From NCBI GenBank assembly GCA_963808705.1, contig CAWEHB010000006.1:310001-374000 (forward strand): a stretch of 64,000 bases of DNA, given 5' to 3'. Positions 19,317 through 27,473 of this stretch are shown piece after piece. The position numbers and the translations under genes were made by a program. Numbering within the stretch: the stretch's first letter is position 1; each line of letters opens with the position of its first letter. The notes under the pieces are model-generated. The model ran no database searches. It was not told where the DNA came from and saw nothing but the letters and a program-made list of their open reading frames with translations. The stretch is from JASHPR01 sp963808705. GTDB taxonomy: Bacteria; Actinomycetota; Actinomycetes; Streptosporangiales; Streptosporangiaceae.

Positions 19317-20229
19317 GGCGAGCCCCGGTGTCGCTGGGCCGGCCGTCGGCCGCCAGCTGGCCGAGGACCGCGTAGAGGCAGGCCAGGTCGTCGCCCCCGC
19401 GGCCCTGGGCGAGCGCCGCGCGGTGGAAGACCGACGCGAGCGAGAACAGCGGCGTCGGCGAGCCCAGCTGCCCCGCGAAGTCCGTGATGATCTGGATGTC
19501 CTTGCCGAACAGCGCCGCCGGCATGGAGGAGGCCGGGTAGTTCTCCGCGGCCATGAGCGGCCCGCGGATCTCGAGCATCCGCGAGGTGCCCGCGCCGTCG
19601 CCGACCGCCTCCAGCACGGTGGCCAGGTCCAGCCCGGCCCGCCGGGCCAGCAGCAGCGCCTCGGCCGCGGCGAGGGTGTGCACGGTGACGAGCAGGTTCG
19701 CGATGAACTTCATCTTCGACCCGCTGCCGAACGGGCCCACGTCGTGGCAGCCGCGGGTCATGGCCGCCACGACCGGCGCCGCTCCCGCCTTGGCCGTGTC
19801 GTCGCCGCTCAGGTAGGCGATGACGTCCCCCCGCCGGGCCTGCTCCCCGGTGCCGCTCAGCGGGCAGTCGAGCAGGGTGACGCCGCGCGTGGCGAGGAAC
19901 CGCCGGGCCTCCTCCTTGACCTCGATCGGCAGCGTGCTCGTCTCCAGGACGACCAGCCCGGCCGCCGGCCGCGCCGCGAGCCCGTCGTCGCCGCGGGTGA
20001 CCTCGGCCAGCGCCCGCGCACTCGGCAGCGAGGTGACCGCGACCTGGGCCCGCGCGCCGACCTCCGCCGGGCCGGCCGCCCGCGTGCCGCCCCGGGCCGC
20101 GTGCTCGGCCAGGCGGTCCGGGACGATGTCGTACCCGACGACCTCGTATCCCGCCCGCAGCAGGTGGCCGCTCAGCGCCGAGCCCATCACGCCGAGCCCG
20201 ACGAAGCCGACCGGCTGTAGCTTCGGCAT
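19306..20229 (-). CDS. NAD(P)-dependent beta-hydroxyacid dehydrogenase (3-hydroxyisobutyrate dehydrogenase family)
   Basis: 307 residues. The N-terminal Rossmann motif 'VGFVGLGVMGSALSGHLL' has GLGVMG at 11-16, the substrate loop reads 'DCPLSGTGEQARRGDV' (usual D-A-P-V-S-G-G) and the catalytic lysine lies in 'GSGSKMKFIANLLVTVH'. The family oxidises beta-hydroxyacids or reduces aldehyde acids such as tartronate semialdehyde. Replacement of the second Gly of 'SGG' by Thr is a mild departure from the consensus. The gene overlaps the CocE-type hydrolase by 11 bases and is divergent from a zinc-dependent alcohol dehydrogenase, suggesting a shared catabolic route. Confidence 0.87.
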   Translation of the reverse strand: MPKLQPVGFVGLGVMGSALSGHLLRAGYEVVGYDIVPDRLAEHAARGGTRAAGPAEVGARAQVAVTSLPSARALAEVTRGDDGLAARPAAGLVVLETSTLPIEVKEEARRFLATRGVTLLDCPLSGTGEQARRGDVIAYLSGDDTAKAGAAPVVAAMTRGCHDVGPFGSGSKMKFIANLLVTVHTLAAAEALLLARRAGLDLATVLEAVGDGAGTSRMLEIRGPLMAAENYPASSMPAALFGKDIQIITDFAGQLGSPTPLFSLASVFHRAALAQGRGGDDLACLYAVLGQLAADGRPSDTGARHDH

Positions 20230-20329
20230 CCTGAACGCTCCCGTCCGTGGCTAGCGATATACGGGAATAGTGGAACATATGCGGGTGCCCAAGCAGAAGG
20301 CCCCGGGACCGGGCCGGAAGAAGGTCACG

Positions 20330-21334
20330 ATGCGCGCCGCGCTCGTCACCGAACCTGGCCGGGTAGCCGTGCGGGAGGTGCCGGTGCCCGCGGCCGGCGG
20401 GCTCGCGCTGGTCCGGGTGGCCCAGGCCAGCCTGTGCGCCACCGACCTCAAGATCGTCGCGGGGCAGACCCCGGTCCGGATGCCGCGGATCCTGGGCCAC
20501 GAGATGACCGGCTGGGTGGAGACACCGGGCCCGTCCGGCCGGATCCCCGCTGGCACGCGCGTCCTGGTCAATCCGGTGCTGTTCTGCGGGCACTGCGACC
20601 TGTGCGGTCGCGACCTGCCCCACCTCTGCCGCAGCGGCGGCCTCATGGGCCGCGACGCCGACGGCGGGTTCGCCGAGTTCGTCGCCGCGGACGAGGCCCG
20701 GCTGCACCCGGTCCCCGCGTCGGTGCCCGCGGCCGACGCCGCGCTGCTGCAGGTGCTGTCCACCTGCGTGCACGCGCAATCCGGCCTGCCGACCTCGCTG
20801 GCGAGCACCGCGGCGGTCATCGGCCTCGGCGTGACCGGCCTGCTGCACGTCCAGTTGCTGCGGGCCCGGGGCGTCCCGTCGATCATCGGGGTCACCCGCT
20901 CACGGCGCAACCAGGACCTGGCGCTGCGGCTCGGCGCGACCCAGGTGGCCGGCCCCGGGGCGGCGGACCGCGTGGTGGCCGAGGCCACGGGCGGGCGCGG
21001 CGTCGACGTCGCCATCGAGTGCGCCGGCACGCCGGCCACGCTGGCCCAGGCCATGCGGCTGGCGGGCGCGGGCGGGACCGTGCTGGCGTTCGGCATCACC
21101 GCGCCGTCGGCCGACGCGATGCCAACCTACGAGTGGTACTACAAGGAGCTCACGATCTTCAGCCCGCGGGCCGCCCGGCCGAGGGACTGCGACCTGGCCA
21201 TCAGCCTGTGCGCCGGCCGGCGGCTCGAACTCGAGCCGCTGATCACCGCGCGGTTCCCGCTGGCCCGGGCGGGCGACGCGCTCCAGGCCGCCCGCGACCC
21301 CGCCCAGCTCAAGATCATCATCGATATCGCCTGA
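20330..21334 (+). CDS. Zinc-dependent medium-chain alcohol dehydrogenase
   Basis: Start at ATG 20330, five bases after GGAAGAAGG; in-frame GTG 20270 and ATG 20279 would add a short basic tail. About 334 residues. The catalytic zinc site is C36 in 'SLCATDLK' and the 'GHEMTG' His-Glu pair. The structural zinc site has four Cys in 'CGHCDLCGRDLPHLC'. The NAD-binding motif is 'VIGLGVTGLLHVQLL'. It resembles sorbitol or threonine dehydrogenase-like enzymes that act on secondary alcohols. It is divergently transcribed from the hydroxyacid dehydrogenase/hydrolase operon; the 100-bp gap probably holds both promoters. Confidence 0.87.
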   Translation: MRAALVTEPGRVAVREVPVPAAGGLALVRVAQASLCATDLKIVAGQTPVRMPRILGHEMTGWVETPGPSGRIPAGTRVLVNPVLFCGHCDLCGRDLPHLCRSGGLMGRDADGGFAEFVAADEARLHPVPASVPAADAALLQVLSTCVHAQSGLPTSLASTAAVIGLGVTGLLHVQLLRARGVPSIIGVTRSRRNQDLALRLGATQVAGPGAADRVVAEATGGRGVDVAIECAGTPATLAQAMRLAGAGGTVLAFGITAPSADAMPTYEWYYKELTIFSPRAARPRDCDLAISLCAGRRLELEPLITARFPLARAGDALQAARDPAQLKIIIDIA

Positions 21335-21618
21335 GAGCCTGATCGAATGGCGCCGCTCGCTGGCCGTCACGCTCAGGCACGGGCGGCCCGGCGGGCCAGA
21401 CGGCCCCGGCGTGCGGCCGGTCCGCGAGCCGCCCGAGGATGGCATGGCGCTTGAGGCTCCCTGGCGAGGCGGAAGTGTGGGCATGAGCGCCGACGGGCAC
21501 GCCTACCGGCAGGCACAGGTGCTTCCTGGTACACCCGGATTCTTACAGCAAACAGACATGTGCACCGTCCAGGTCGCACCCGCGGCGGCAGCGGCGGCAG
21601 AGGAGAGGCGGTCATCCC

Positions 21619-22221
21619 GTGCGTTCCGACATCGTCCCCGGCGGCACCTTCCCCGATTATGCGCTGCCGGACCACACCGGCACCGTCCGCGCGCTGAGCG
21701 AGCTTCAGGGCCGGGACCCGCTGATCCTCACGCTCGCGCGCGGCAACTACTGCCCGAAAGAGCACCGGCAGCACCTGGAGCTGGCCGCGCACTACCCGGA
21801 GATCGCGGTGGCCTACACCCAGATCGCCACGATCGCCACCGACGACCATCACGTCCTGCAAGAGTTCCGCGCGTCGGTGGGCGCCCAGTGGACCTTCCTG
21901 TCCGATCCCGGCCGGACCGTCCAGCAGGACCTGGACATCGCCGAGTACACCGACCCCGAGCACAACCCCATGATCCCGCACACGCTGGTGCTCAAGCCGG
22001 GGCTGGTCGTCCACAGTGTCTATAACGGCTACTGGTTCTGGGGCCGCCCGTCGTTCTACGACCTGTGGCATGACCTGCGTGCCGCCACTGCCGAGATCCG
22101 CCCGGACTGGGATCTGAGCACCCCGGGGCTGCGCGAGGCCTGGGACGCAGGCGACTACTCGAAGTTTCACGGCTGGGACCGGCGTTCCCCGAAGTCAACG
22201 CCGACTTCCTATGAGTCATAG
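21619..22221 (+). CDS. Thioredoxin-fold redoxin (AhpC/TSA-like)
   Basis: 200 residues with a GTG start at 21619. The fold reads 'GTFPDYALPDHTGTVRALSELQGRDPLILTLARGNYCPKEHRQHLEL', with the peroxidatic Cys position in 'GNYCPKE' and no preceding Thr of the usual P-x-x-x-T-x-x-C motif. A later strand, 'WTFLSDPGRTVQQDLDIAEY', and 'MIPHTLVLKPGLVV' complete the peroxiredoxin-like domain. No second conserved Cys is obvious, so it would be a 1-Cys type or a non-peroxidase member. The tail after residue 150 ('FYDLWHDLRAATAEIRPDWD') is shared by a subset of uncharacterised redoxins. It stands alone. Confidence 0.8.
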   Translation: MRSDIVPGGTFPDYALPDHTGTVRALSELQGRDPLILTLARGNYCPKEHRQHLELAAHYPEIAVAYTQIATIATDDHHVLQEFRASVGAQWTFLSDPGRTVQQDLDIAEYTDPEHNPMIPHTLVLKPGLVVHSVYNGYWFWGRPSFYDLWHDLRAATAEIRPDWDLSTPGLREAWDAGDYSKFHGWDRRSPKSTPTSYES

Positions 22222-22384
22222 GACAGCGGCTGCTGCTGCCCCGCTGGACCGGGTGACCCGCCGGGCCCTGGGCTACCACGGCTCCCGCCGGGACTCTCTC
22301 CTTGCGGCGCCGCTGGTTGCGGGTACCGCGCGAGGCTGATCCTGGCTCGTGTCGCCAGCTGGCCCGGCGGGTACACCGAGGATC

Positions 22385-23335
22385 ATGATCACTGCTGTGT
22401 GTGAGTTGCTGGGCATTGAACGGCCGATCGTCCAGGCGCCCATGGCTGCCGTTCCCCGGCTGGCCGCGGCGGTGTCGAATGCCGGCGCGCTCGGCATGGT
22501 GACGCTGACGTGGTCGGATGACGCCGGAGCCGTCGTCCGGGAGACGGCGGCGCTGACGGCGCGGCCGTTCGGCGGCAACCTCATTCTCACCGAAGATCAT
22601 CACCGTCGCCTTGACCAGGCCCTCGAGGCCGGCTTGCGGATCGTCTCGCTAATGTGGGGGGATCCCGGCGGCTACATCGAGCCAGTGCACGACGCCGGGG
22701 GGGTTGTCCTGCACACGGTCGGCAGCGCCGAGGAGGCACGGCGGGCGGTCGCATCCGGCGTGGACGTGATCGTCGCGCAGGGCTGGGAGGCCGGCGGGCA
22801 CGTGTGGGGCAGGGTCGCGACGCTGCCGCTGGTGCCCGCGGTGGTGGACGCGGTGGCACCGGTGCCGGTGATCGCGGCGGGCGGGATCGGTGACGCCCGC
22901 GGGGTCGCCGCGGTGCTCGCCCTGGGCGCGCAGGCCGCGTGGCTGGGCACGCGGTTCCTGCTGGCCCAGGAGATGCCGGTCCACGAGGACTACCGGCGCG
23001 CGCTGATGGCCGCGGCCGAGACCGACCCGCAGTTGTACCCGAACCTGTACGAGGTCGGGTGGCCCGATTCTCCCCACCGCGCGCTGCGCAACTCGACGGC
23101 CGACGCGTGGGAGGCCGCGGGCCGCCCCCCGCTCGCGCAGCGGCCAGGACAGGGCGACGTGATCGCGCACTTTGCCTCCGGCGAGGCGATCGTCCGTTAC
23201 GAGCCAGCGCCGCCGATGGCCGGGACCACCGGGGAGATCGAAGCGCTCTCGATGTGGGCCGGGCAAAGCGTCGCGCTCGCGAGACAGCCACAGTCAGCGG
23301 CGGACATCGTTGCCGAGCTCACCTCCCGCCTCTAA
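22385..23335 (+). CDS. Nitronate monooxygenase family flavoprotein
   Basis: 316 residues from ATG 22385 (the frame opens at 22349). FMN-binding TIM barrel: 'IERPIVQAPMAAVPRLAAAVSNAGALGMV', the phosphate-binding 'VIAAGGIGDARGVAAVLALGAQAAWLGTRFL' and the signature 'VAQGWEAGGHVWG', whose His is the catalytic base in class nitronate monooxygenases. It oxidises alkyl nitronates such as propionate-3-nitronate to the aldehyde/keto acid and nitrite, using O2. Length fits the family and the gene is intact. It stands alone between unrelated genes. Confidence 0.9.
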   Translation: MITAVCELLGIERPIVQAPMAAVPRLAAAVSNAGALGMVTLTWSDDAGAVVRETAALTARPFGGNLILTEDHHRRLDQALEAGLRIVSLMWGDPGGYIEPVHDAGGVVLHTVGSAEEARRAVASGVDVIVAQGWEAGGHVWGRVATLPLVPAVVDAVAPVPVIAAGGIGDARGVAAVLALGAQAAWLGTRFLLAQEMPVHEDYRRALMAAAETDPQLYPNLYEVGWPDSPHRALRNSTADAWEAAGRPPLAQRPGQGDVIAHFASGEAIVRYEPAPPMAGTTGEIEALSMWAGQSVALARQPQSAADIVAELTSRL

Positions 23336-23489
23336 CCCGGGACAGAGCCGCTCGGATCGCGGTCGGGTGGCGGCCCTGGAGCCTGCGGGCTTGCCGGGTG
23401 GGCGAACCAAGCGGACCCCGGCTTCGTGCCGCTGGTAAGCCGCGCCCGGGACCTCCTCGGCGTCGTTCCCTGCTGCTAGCGTGGCGTAG

Positions 23490-23897
23490 GTGAACAGCGC
23501 AATGGATCGCGACGCCAGGACCCGGGCCCGGATCGAGCAGCACTGGGAGGCCTCCGAGCGCGGGGACATCGACACCGAGCACGCGATCTACGCCGAAGAT
23601 GCGATCCTGGACTACCCGCAGTCCGGGGAGCGCTTCCGGGGTCGGTCCAAGATCAAGGCGCAGCGCGGCGGGCACCCGGCTGAACGCCACTTCCGTGTCC
23701 TGCGGATCCGGGGCGGCGGCGACCTGTGGGTAAGCGAGTGCGTGATCACCTATGACGGCGTGCCCACCTACTCGGTGAGCGTCATGGAGCTCACCGGCGA
23801 TCTGGTCACGCACGAGACCCAGTACTTTGCCGACCCCTTCCCGGCGCCTGCCTCGCGGGCGGCGCTAGCTGAGCAGATCCCTGGCCACGACCGATAA
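23490..23897 (+). CDS. SnoaL-like (NTF2-fold) protein
   Basis: 135 residues from GTG 23490 (ATG 23502 is an alternative). A small cone-shaped NTF2/SnoaL fold is evident: an N-terminal helix 'ARIEQHWEASERGDIDTEHAIYAEDAILDYPQSGERFRG' followed by beta strands 'HFRVLRIRGGGDLWVSECVITYDG' and 'SVSVMELTGDLVTHETQYFADPF'. SnoaL-like proteins act as polyketide cyclases, small isomerases or binding proteins; the sequence does not separate these. The gene is convergent with the GT-A glycosyltransferase gene, 37 bases away, with no partner in an operon. Confidence 0.75.
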   Translation: MNSAMDRDARTRARIEQHWEASERGDIDTEHAIYAEDAILDYPQSGERFRGRSKIKAQRGGHPAERHFRVLRIRGGGDLWVSECVITYDGVPTYSVSVMELTGDLVTHETQYFADPFPAPASRAALAEQIPGHDR

Positions 23898-23934
23898 ACC
23901 CAGCGCCTGCCAGGCCACCGGCGACAGCGGGGTG

Positions 23935-25230
23935 TCAGCGGCGGAGGATGTCGCGAAGGTGCTGCACGGGCCATCGCCGGTCGAACAGTGTCGGGTCGCC
24001 GGCGTCCTCGGCGCGAAGGTGCTCGATCAAGGTCACATAATCGTCGAGGTCGAGCGTCCTGATCAGGGCCAGCAGGTCGGCCGCCTCGCCGGTGACGGGG
24101 GCGACCGGTGCGACGAACCGGTCGTAGAGCTCCACGACCTGGCGAACCATCGTTAGGTGGCGCGGCCCGGGCTCGACGGAGGGGAAGTTCGTCGCGGCGA
24201 AGTCCTCGGTGAAGACGATCGGCTCGACGGCCAGGGCCTGTGACCCGTAGTGCTGGGCGAGATGGATGAGCAACTCGACGTCGAAGGTCTCGTTGAAGGA
24301 CGTCATCTGCCCGATGACCGGGCCGAGCGCGGCCGGGTCGAAGGCCTTGAAGCCGGCCTGGGTGTCGAGCACCCGGGCCAGGGGCGGGATGAGCAAGGCC
24401 CGGACGAAATGGCGGAACAGGATGATGATCTTGTCCGGCTTGTCGCCGGTGCTGTGCGGCTCGGTGACCGGCCCGTCGGCCCGGACCAGCACCGCCCCGT
24501 CGATCCCGTAACGCTGGCCGAGCGCGCTGGCCACCTTGTCGCCGGCCACCACCGGCGCCGCCAGCGAGCCCAGCTGGGCCAGGTTCGCGGACAGGTCCGC
24601 GTCGGTGTAGCAGACCACATGCCGGCCGGCGCCGTTCGCCCGCGCCGGACCGGTCCGCACCGCGGCGGCCAGCCCGGCCAGTATCGATCCGCCCTTGCGG
24701 GACTGCTCGGTCGAGACCAGCCGGTCGAATGCGGGGCTGACCGGGATGTCACCCCCGATCAGCTCAGCCAGCCTGAGCACCGTCACGCTGCGGTGACCTT
24801 CCCCCGGGTAGCCCTCGGCCCTCGCGATGTCCGTCATGAGGTCGGCACTGGAGGGCCGGTCTGGGCATCCGTCGTCGCAGGCGATGATGCTCCACGTGAC
24901 GCCGGACAGGCCACCGGTCAGCCAGTCGAGCTGGCGGACCTTGGCCCTTACGAAGTCCTCCCCGTGCGGGTGCTCGGCACGGGGGACCATGCGCCCAGTC
25001 TCGCCATACATGGCCCACACCACGGTCAGGTGGACCGGCCCGGTGAGCTCGCCCAGCCGACGCCGCGAGCGAGCCGCAGCCATCGCTTCGGCCGCCACCG
25101 CCGGACCGTGGCTGCCCGCGACACACCCCGCCGCCGCGCGGCCCTCGACTAGGGCGGAGGCCACGTCGAGCACCGCCTGGTTCTGATCAGAGTCCGTGAG
25201 GTCGCGCACGGGCACCAGCGCCTTGTCCAT
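23935..25230 (-). CDS. GT-A-fold glycosyltransferase-like protein
   Basis: 431 residues from ATG at 25230 (an in-frame start at 25290 would add a Gly-rich tail). The middle of the protein reads 'VTWSIIACDDGCPDRPS', '...EQSRKGGSILAGLAAAV...' and 'HVVCYTDADLSANLAQLGSLAAPVVAGDKVASALG', a nucleotide-sugar transferase pattern with a D-A-D metal-binding motif. It is followed by 'LDTQAGFKAFDPAAL' and a C-terminal helical region. This resembles GT2/GT81-type enzymes, but the first 90 residues lack the usual 'IPxxNE' strand. Donor and acceptor are unknown. It stands alone on its strand and is convergent with the SnoaL-like gene. Confidence 0.7.
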   Translation of the reverse strand: MDKALVPVRDLTDSDQNQAVLDVASALVEGRAAAGCVAGSHGPAVAAEAMAAARSRRRLGELTGPVHLTVVWAMYGETGRMVPRAEHPHGEDFVRAKVRQLDWLTGGLSGVTWSIIACDDGCPDRPSSADLMTDIARAEGYPGEGHRSVTVLRLAELIGGDIPVSPAFDRLVSTEQSRKGGSILAGLAAAVRTGPARANGAGRHVVCYTDADLSANLAQLGSLAAPVVAGDKVASALGQRYGIDGAVLVRADGPVTEPHSTGDKPDKIIILFRHFVRALLIPPLARVLDTQAGFKAFDPAALGPVIGQMTSFNETFDVELLIHLAQHYGSQALAVEPIVFTEDFAATNFPSVEPGPRHLTMVRQVVELYDRFVAPVAPVTGEAADLLALIRTLDLDDYVTLIEHLRAEDAGDPTLFDRRWPVQHLRDILRR

Positions 25231-25405
25231 AGCCCGAGGATGCCAGAGCCCCCCGCCCCCAAGCCCTCGGACCCAGCCGCCGACGGGCACTTTGTCCTCA
25301 ACGTCGGCTTCACCTGATCGGGCCCGGCCGTCGCCGCGCCCGTCAGGCTCTTAACGGGCGCGGCGGCGGCTCAACCATTCGATGGCGACCAGGCGCTCAG
25401 CTCTA

Positions 25406-25864
25406 TCAAATCCTGGCCCAGACCACCTTGCCGTCGGCCCTCGAGTACGATCCCCAGTCCCGGCCCAGGCTTTCCACCAGCAGCAGGCCCCGGCCGCTCT
25501 CGGAATCCGCGTTGACGTCCTGGCGTACCGGCATCTCGCTGCTGCCGTCCCACACATGAATGACCACGCACCGGCCATCCGAAAAGAGCCGCAACGCCAC
25601 GGCAGGCGACATTAAGCCGGCCGACGCGCGGATGGCGTTCGTCATTAATTCCGACACGAGCAGTTCGGCGGTGTCGGCCAGGTCCGGCAGCCCCCATTCC
25701 CTGACCACCTGCCGGGCGTGCAGCCGGGCGCAGGGCACCGCCGAATCCAGGGCGCCGAGCTCCAGATGGCTCGTCAAAGGCCAGGCGGCGGGCTCGGGCC
25801 GGGAAATAGCGCCGCCGGGCTCGGGCCGGGCCGATACCGGCGCTGGCCCAGGCGCACCGATCAT
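25406..25864 (-). CDS. RsbW-like HATPase (anti-sigma/regulatory) protein
   Basis: 152 residues. A GHKL ATPase with the N-box 'ELLVSELMTNAIRASAG', the G1-like 'VIHVWDGSSEMP' (D-G) and the G2-like 'SGRGLLLVESLGRDWG'. It is a stand-alone HATPase_c_2 protein of the anti-sigma/WhiJ-associated type. The next gene, divergently oriented, is an XRE-DUF5753 regulator followed by a DUF397 protein. This trio recurs dozens of times in streptomycete-like genomes, where members influence development. The role here is inferred from that association; the kinase target is unknown. Confidence 0.85.
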   Translation of the reverse strand: MIGAPGPAPVSARPEPGGAISRPEPAAWPLTSHLELGALDSAVPCARLHARQVVREWGLPDLADTAELLVSELMTNAIRASAGLMSPAVALRLFSDGRCVVIHVWDGSSEMPVRQDVNADSESGRGLLLVESLGRDWGSYSRADGKVVWARI

Positions 25865-26010
25865 GGGGAATCCCCAAGTTTCGCGTCGTGAATATCAGTA
25901 GGGTCATCTTCCCCGGGCAGAACTACGATCTCTAGGGAAGCCGGATCGCCGTCAGGATGTGTCCGGACGGCGATCCGCGGTGTACGGGCGGGTCGGGAAG
26001 GGTGAGCCTG

Positions 26011-26844
26011 ATGCCTCTGACGCGGGAACTCGATCCGGGCGCGAGCCCTCTGGCCTTCTTCGGCGCCGAACTCCGCCGGGCCCGGGCCGCGGCCGGGCTC
26101 AGCCAGGAGCAGTTAGGCCAGCGCATCGGCTACTCGGCCGCGCTGGTCGGCAAGGTCGAGACCGGCGAGCGGGCCCCGTCCCCGGACTTCGCGAAGCGCT
26201 GTGACCAGGCCCTCCCCGAGGCGGACGGCCTGTTCGCGAGGATGCACGCGCTGACTCAGCGCTGGGACGGCGGCTATCCCTCGTGGTTCGCCGAGTGGGT
26301 CGAGGCCGAGCGGCGGGCGGAGTCCGTGTGCTGCTGGGAGCCGCTGCTGGTGCCCGGCCTGGCGCAGACCGCCGACTACGCGCGAGCGCTGTTCGAGGCC
26401 TGGCGGCAGGCCGACGGCGACGAACTGGAGCAGCTTGTCACCGGGCGGCTGGACCGGCAGTCGATCTTCGACCGCCCGGACCCGCCGTCGCTGTGGGTGA
26501 TCGTGGACGAGGGCGTGCTGCGCCGCCACATCGGCAGCGCCAAGATCATGTATGACCAGCTCACCCACCTGGTGGACCTGGCTGACCGGCCGAAGGTCAC
26601 CGTTCAGGTCGTCCCTGCAGAGGCCGGCGCCCATGTCGGCCTGCTGGGCGGCTTCGCTATCGCCAGTGTCGAGGGCGCCGGTATCGTGTACATGGAGTCA
26701 CCCGATCAGGGGCAGACCACCCAGACGCCGTCCGTAGTCGCGACGGTGAGCGCGACCTTCGACACGCTGCGGGCCGAGGCGCTCCCTCGCGCAACCTCAC
26801 GGGACTTGATCAAGAGAGTGGCTGAGGAGCAATGGGCCAGCTAG
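26011..26844 (+). CDS. XRE-family regulator with DUF5753 domain
   Basis: 277 residues from ATG 26011, which has a GGGAAGGG ribosome site about eight bases upstream (the frame opens at 25957). An N-terminal helix-turn-helix (residues about 15-55: 'FFGAELRRARAAAGLSQEQLGQRIGYSAALVGKVETGERAPS') is followed by the DUF5753 effector domain ('WEPLLVPGLAQTADYARALFEAWRQ', 'IVDEGVLRRHIG', 'QVVPAEAGAHVGLLGGFAIAS', 'VVYMESPDQG'-like). In the best studied member, WhiJ, this class represses developmental genes and its action is modulated by the small DUF397 protein. It overlaps the DUF397 gene by 13 bases. Confidence 0.9.
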   Translation: MPLTRELDPGASPLAFFGAELRRARAAAGLSQEQLGQRIGYSAALVGKVETGERAPSPDFAKRCDQALPEADGLFARMHALTQRWDGGYPSWFAEWVEAERRAESVCCWEPLLVPGLAQTADYARALFEAWRQADGDELEQLVTGRLDRQSIFDRPDPPSLWVIVDEGVLRRHIGSAKIMYDQLTHLVDLADRPKVTVQVVPAEAGAHVGLLGGFAIASVEGAGIVYMESPDQGQTTQTPSVVATVSATFDTLRAEALPRATSRDLIKRVAEEQWAS

Positions 26845-27089
26845 ACCGCGCCGTATGGCGCAAGAGCAGCCACAGCGGCGGCAACGGCGGCGAGGTCGCG
26901 GCCGTGTGGCGCAAGAGCAGCCACAGCGGCGGCAACGGCGGCAACTGCGTCGAGGTCGCCCGCAACCTGCCGGGCACGGTGGCCGTGCGCGACTCCAAGG
27001 ACCGCGGCGGACCCGAGCTTGCCGTCGGCGACCGGGCGTGGTCGCAGTTCATCCAGGGGATCAAGGACGGCGAGCTCGACCTGGCCTGA
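26832..27089 (+). CDS. DUF397 protein with internal duplication
   Basis: 85 residues; typical DUF397 proteins have 60-70. The family signature 'WRKSSHSGGNGGNCVEVA', then 'VAVRDSKDRGGPELAVGDRAWSQFIQGIK', is present, but the first part 'WRKSSHSGGNGG' occurs twice, at residues about 9-20 and 26-37, through a 51-bp in-frame tandem duplication. The first copy has 'EVAAV' where the second has 'NCVEVA', so only the second copy carries the conserved Cys. DUF397 proteins are thought to modulate the partner XRE regulator, whose gene overlaps it. The extra copy is 17 residues in total. Confidence 0.9.
   Translation: MGQLDRAVWRKSSHSGGNGGEVAAVWRKSSHSGGNGGNCVEVARNLPGTVAVRDSKDRGGPELAVGDRAWSQFIQGIKDGELDLA
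26856..26942. repeat. 51-bp in-frame tandem duplication (36-bp identical units)
   Basis: The 36-bp units 26856-26891 and 26907-26942 are identical, with a 15-bp spacer, giving a 51-bp period (17 codons). Perfect identity over 36 bases implies a recent event. Confidence 0.92.
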
Positions 27090-27107
27090 GCCAAGCCGCC
27101 GCAACGC

Positions 27108-27332
27108 TCAGCCGAGCTGTGAGCTGACCAGGCGAAGCTGGCGCGGATCGCCGATGACGCGCACCGCCTGGATCTTGTCGCCGCGCATGGTCAGCACCAG
27201 CACGCCCGCCAGTTCCCGGCCGGTGAACCCGAGCAGCGCGGGCTGCCCGGCCAGCGGGTGCGTCACCTGGGTGGCCCCCGGCCCCCAGTAGCGCAGCAGG
27301 TTCCTGGCCACCCGCACGGCGCCCCAGATCAC
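27108..27332 (-). pseudogene. Remnant of a SnoaL-like C-terminal domain (ECF41-type sigma factor tail)
   Basis: 74 residues in frame: 'AVRVARNLLRYWGP..' then 'LAGQPALLGFTGRELAGVLVLTMRGDKIQAVRVIGDPRQLRLV'. This resembles the end of the SnoaL-like extension of ECF41/SigJ sigma factors ('..INGQPALVxxxxGRLxGVLxLxVxDGRIxAIRxVRNPDKL'). The sigma2/sigma4 parts are absent: the frame has no earlier start and upstream sequence leads into the beta-propeller gene. A neighbouring frame further upstream reads 'PDAWGDFDA', reminiscent of the domain's beginning, which suggests frameshifting. Probably a decayed gene end; a free-standing small NTF2-like protein is less likely. Confidence 0.45.
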
Positions 27333-27473
27333 GCCGAACGTCCTCGGGTCGCCCGGGGCCGGCGTCGAAGTCGCCCCAGGCGTCGGGGGTCAACGTGTTC
27401 TCCCGGCCGACGGCGGGGGAGGGCTGACCGGTGTGGTCAGCCAGCCCTCCCCCAGCCTCCTCCGGGGCGTGCC

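Noticed and set aside
26856..26942. Possible CRISPR-like or REP repeats at the DUF397 gene
   Set aside because: Only two units, in frame within a coding sequence; best explained as a tandem duplication.
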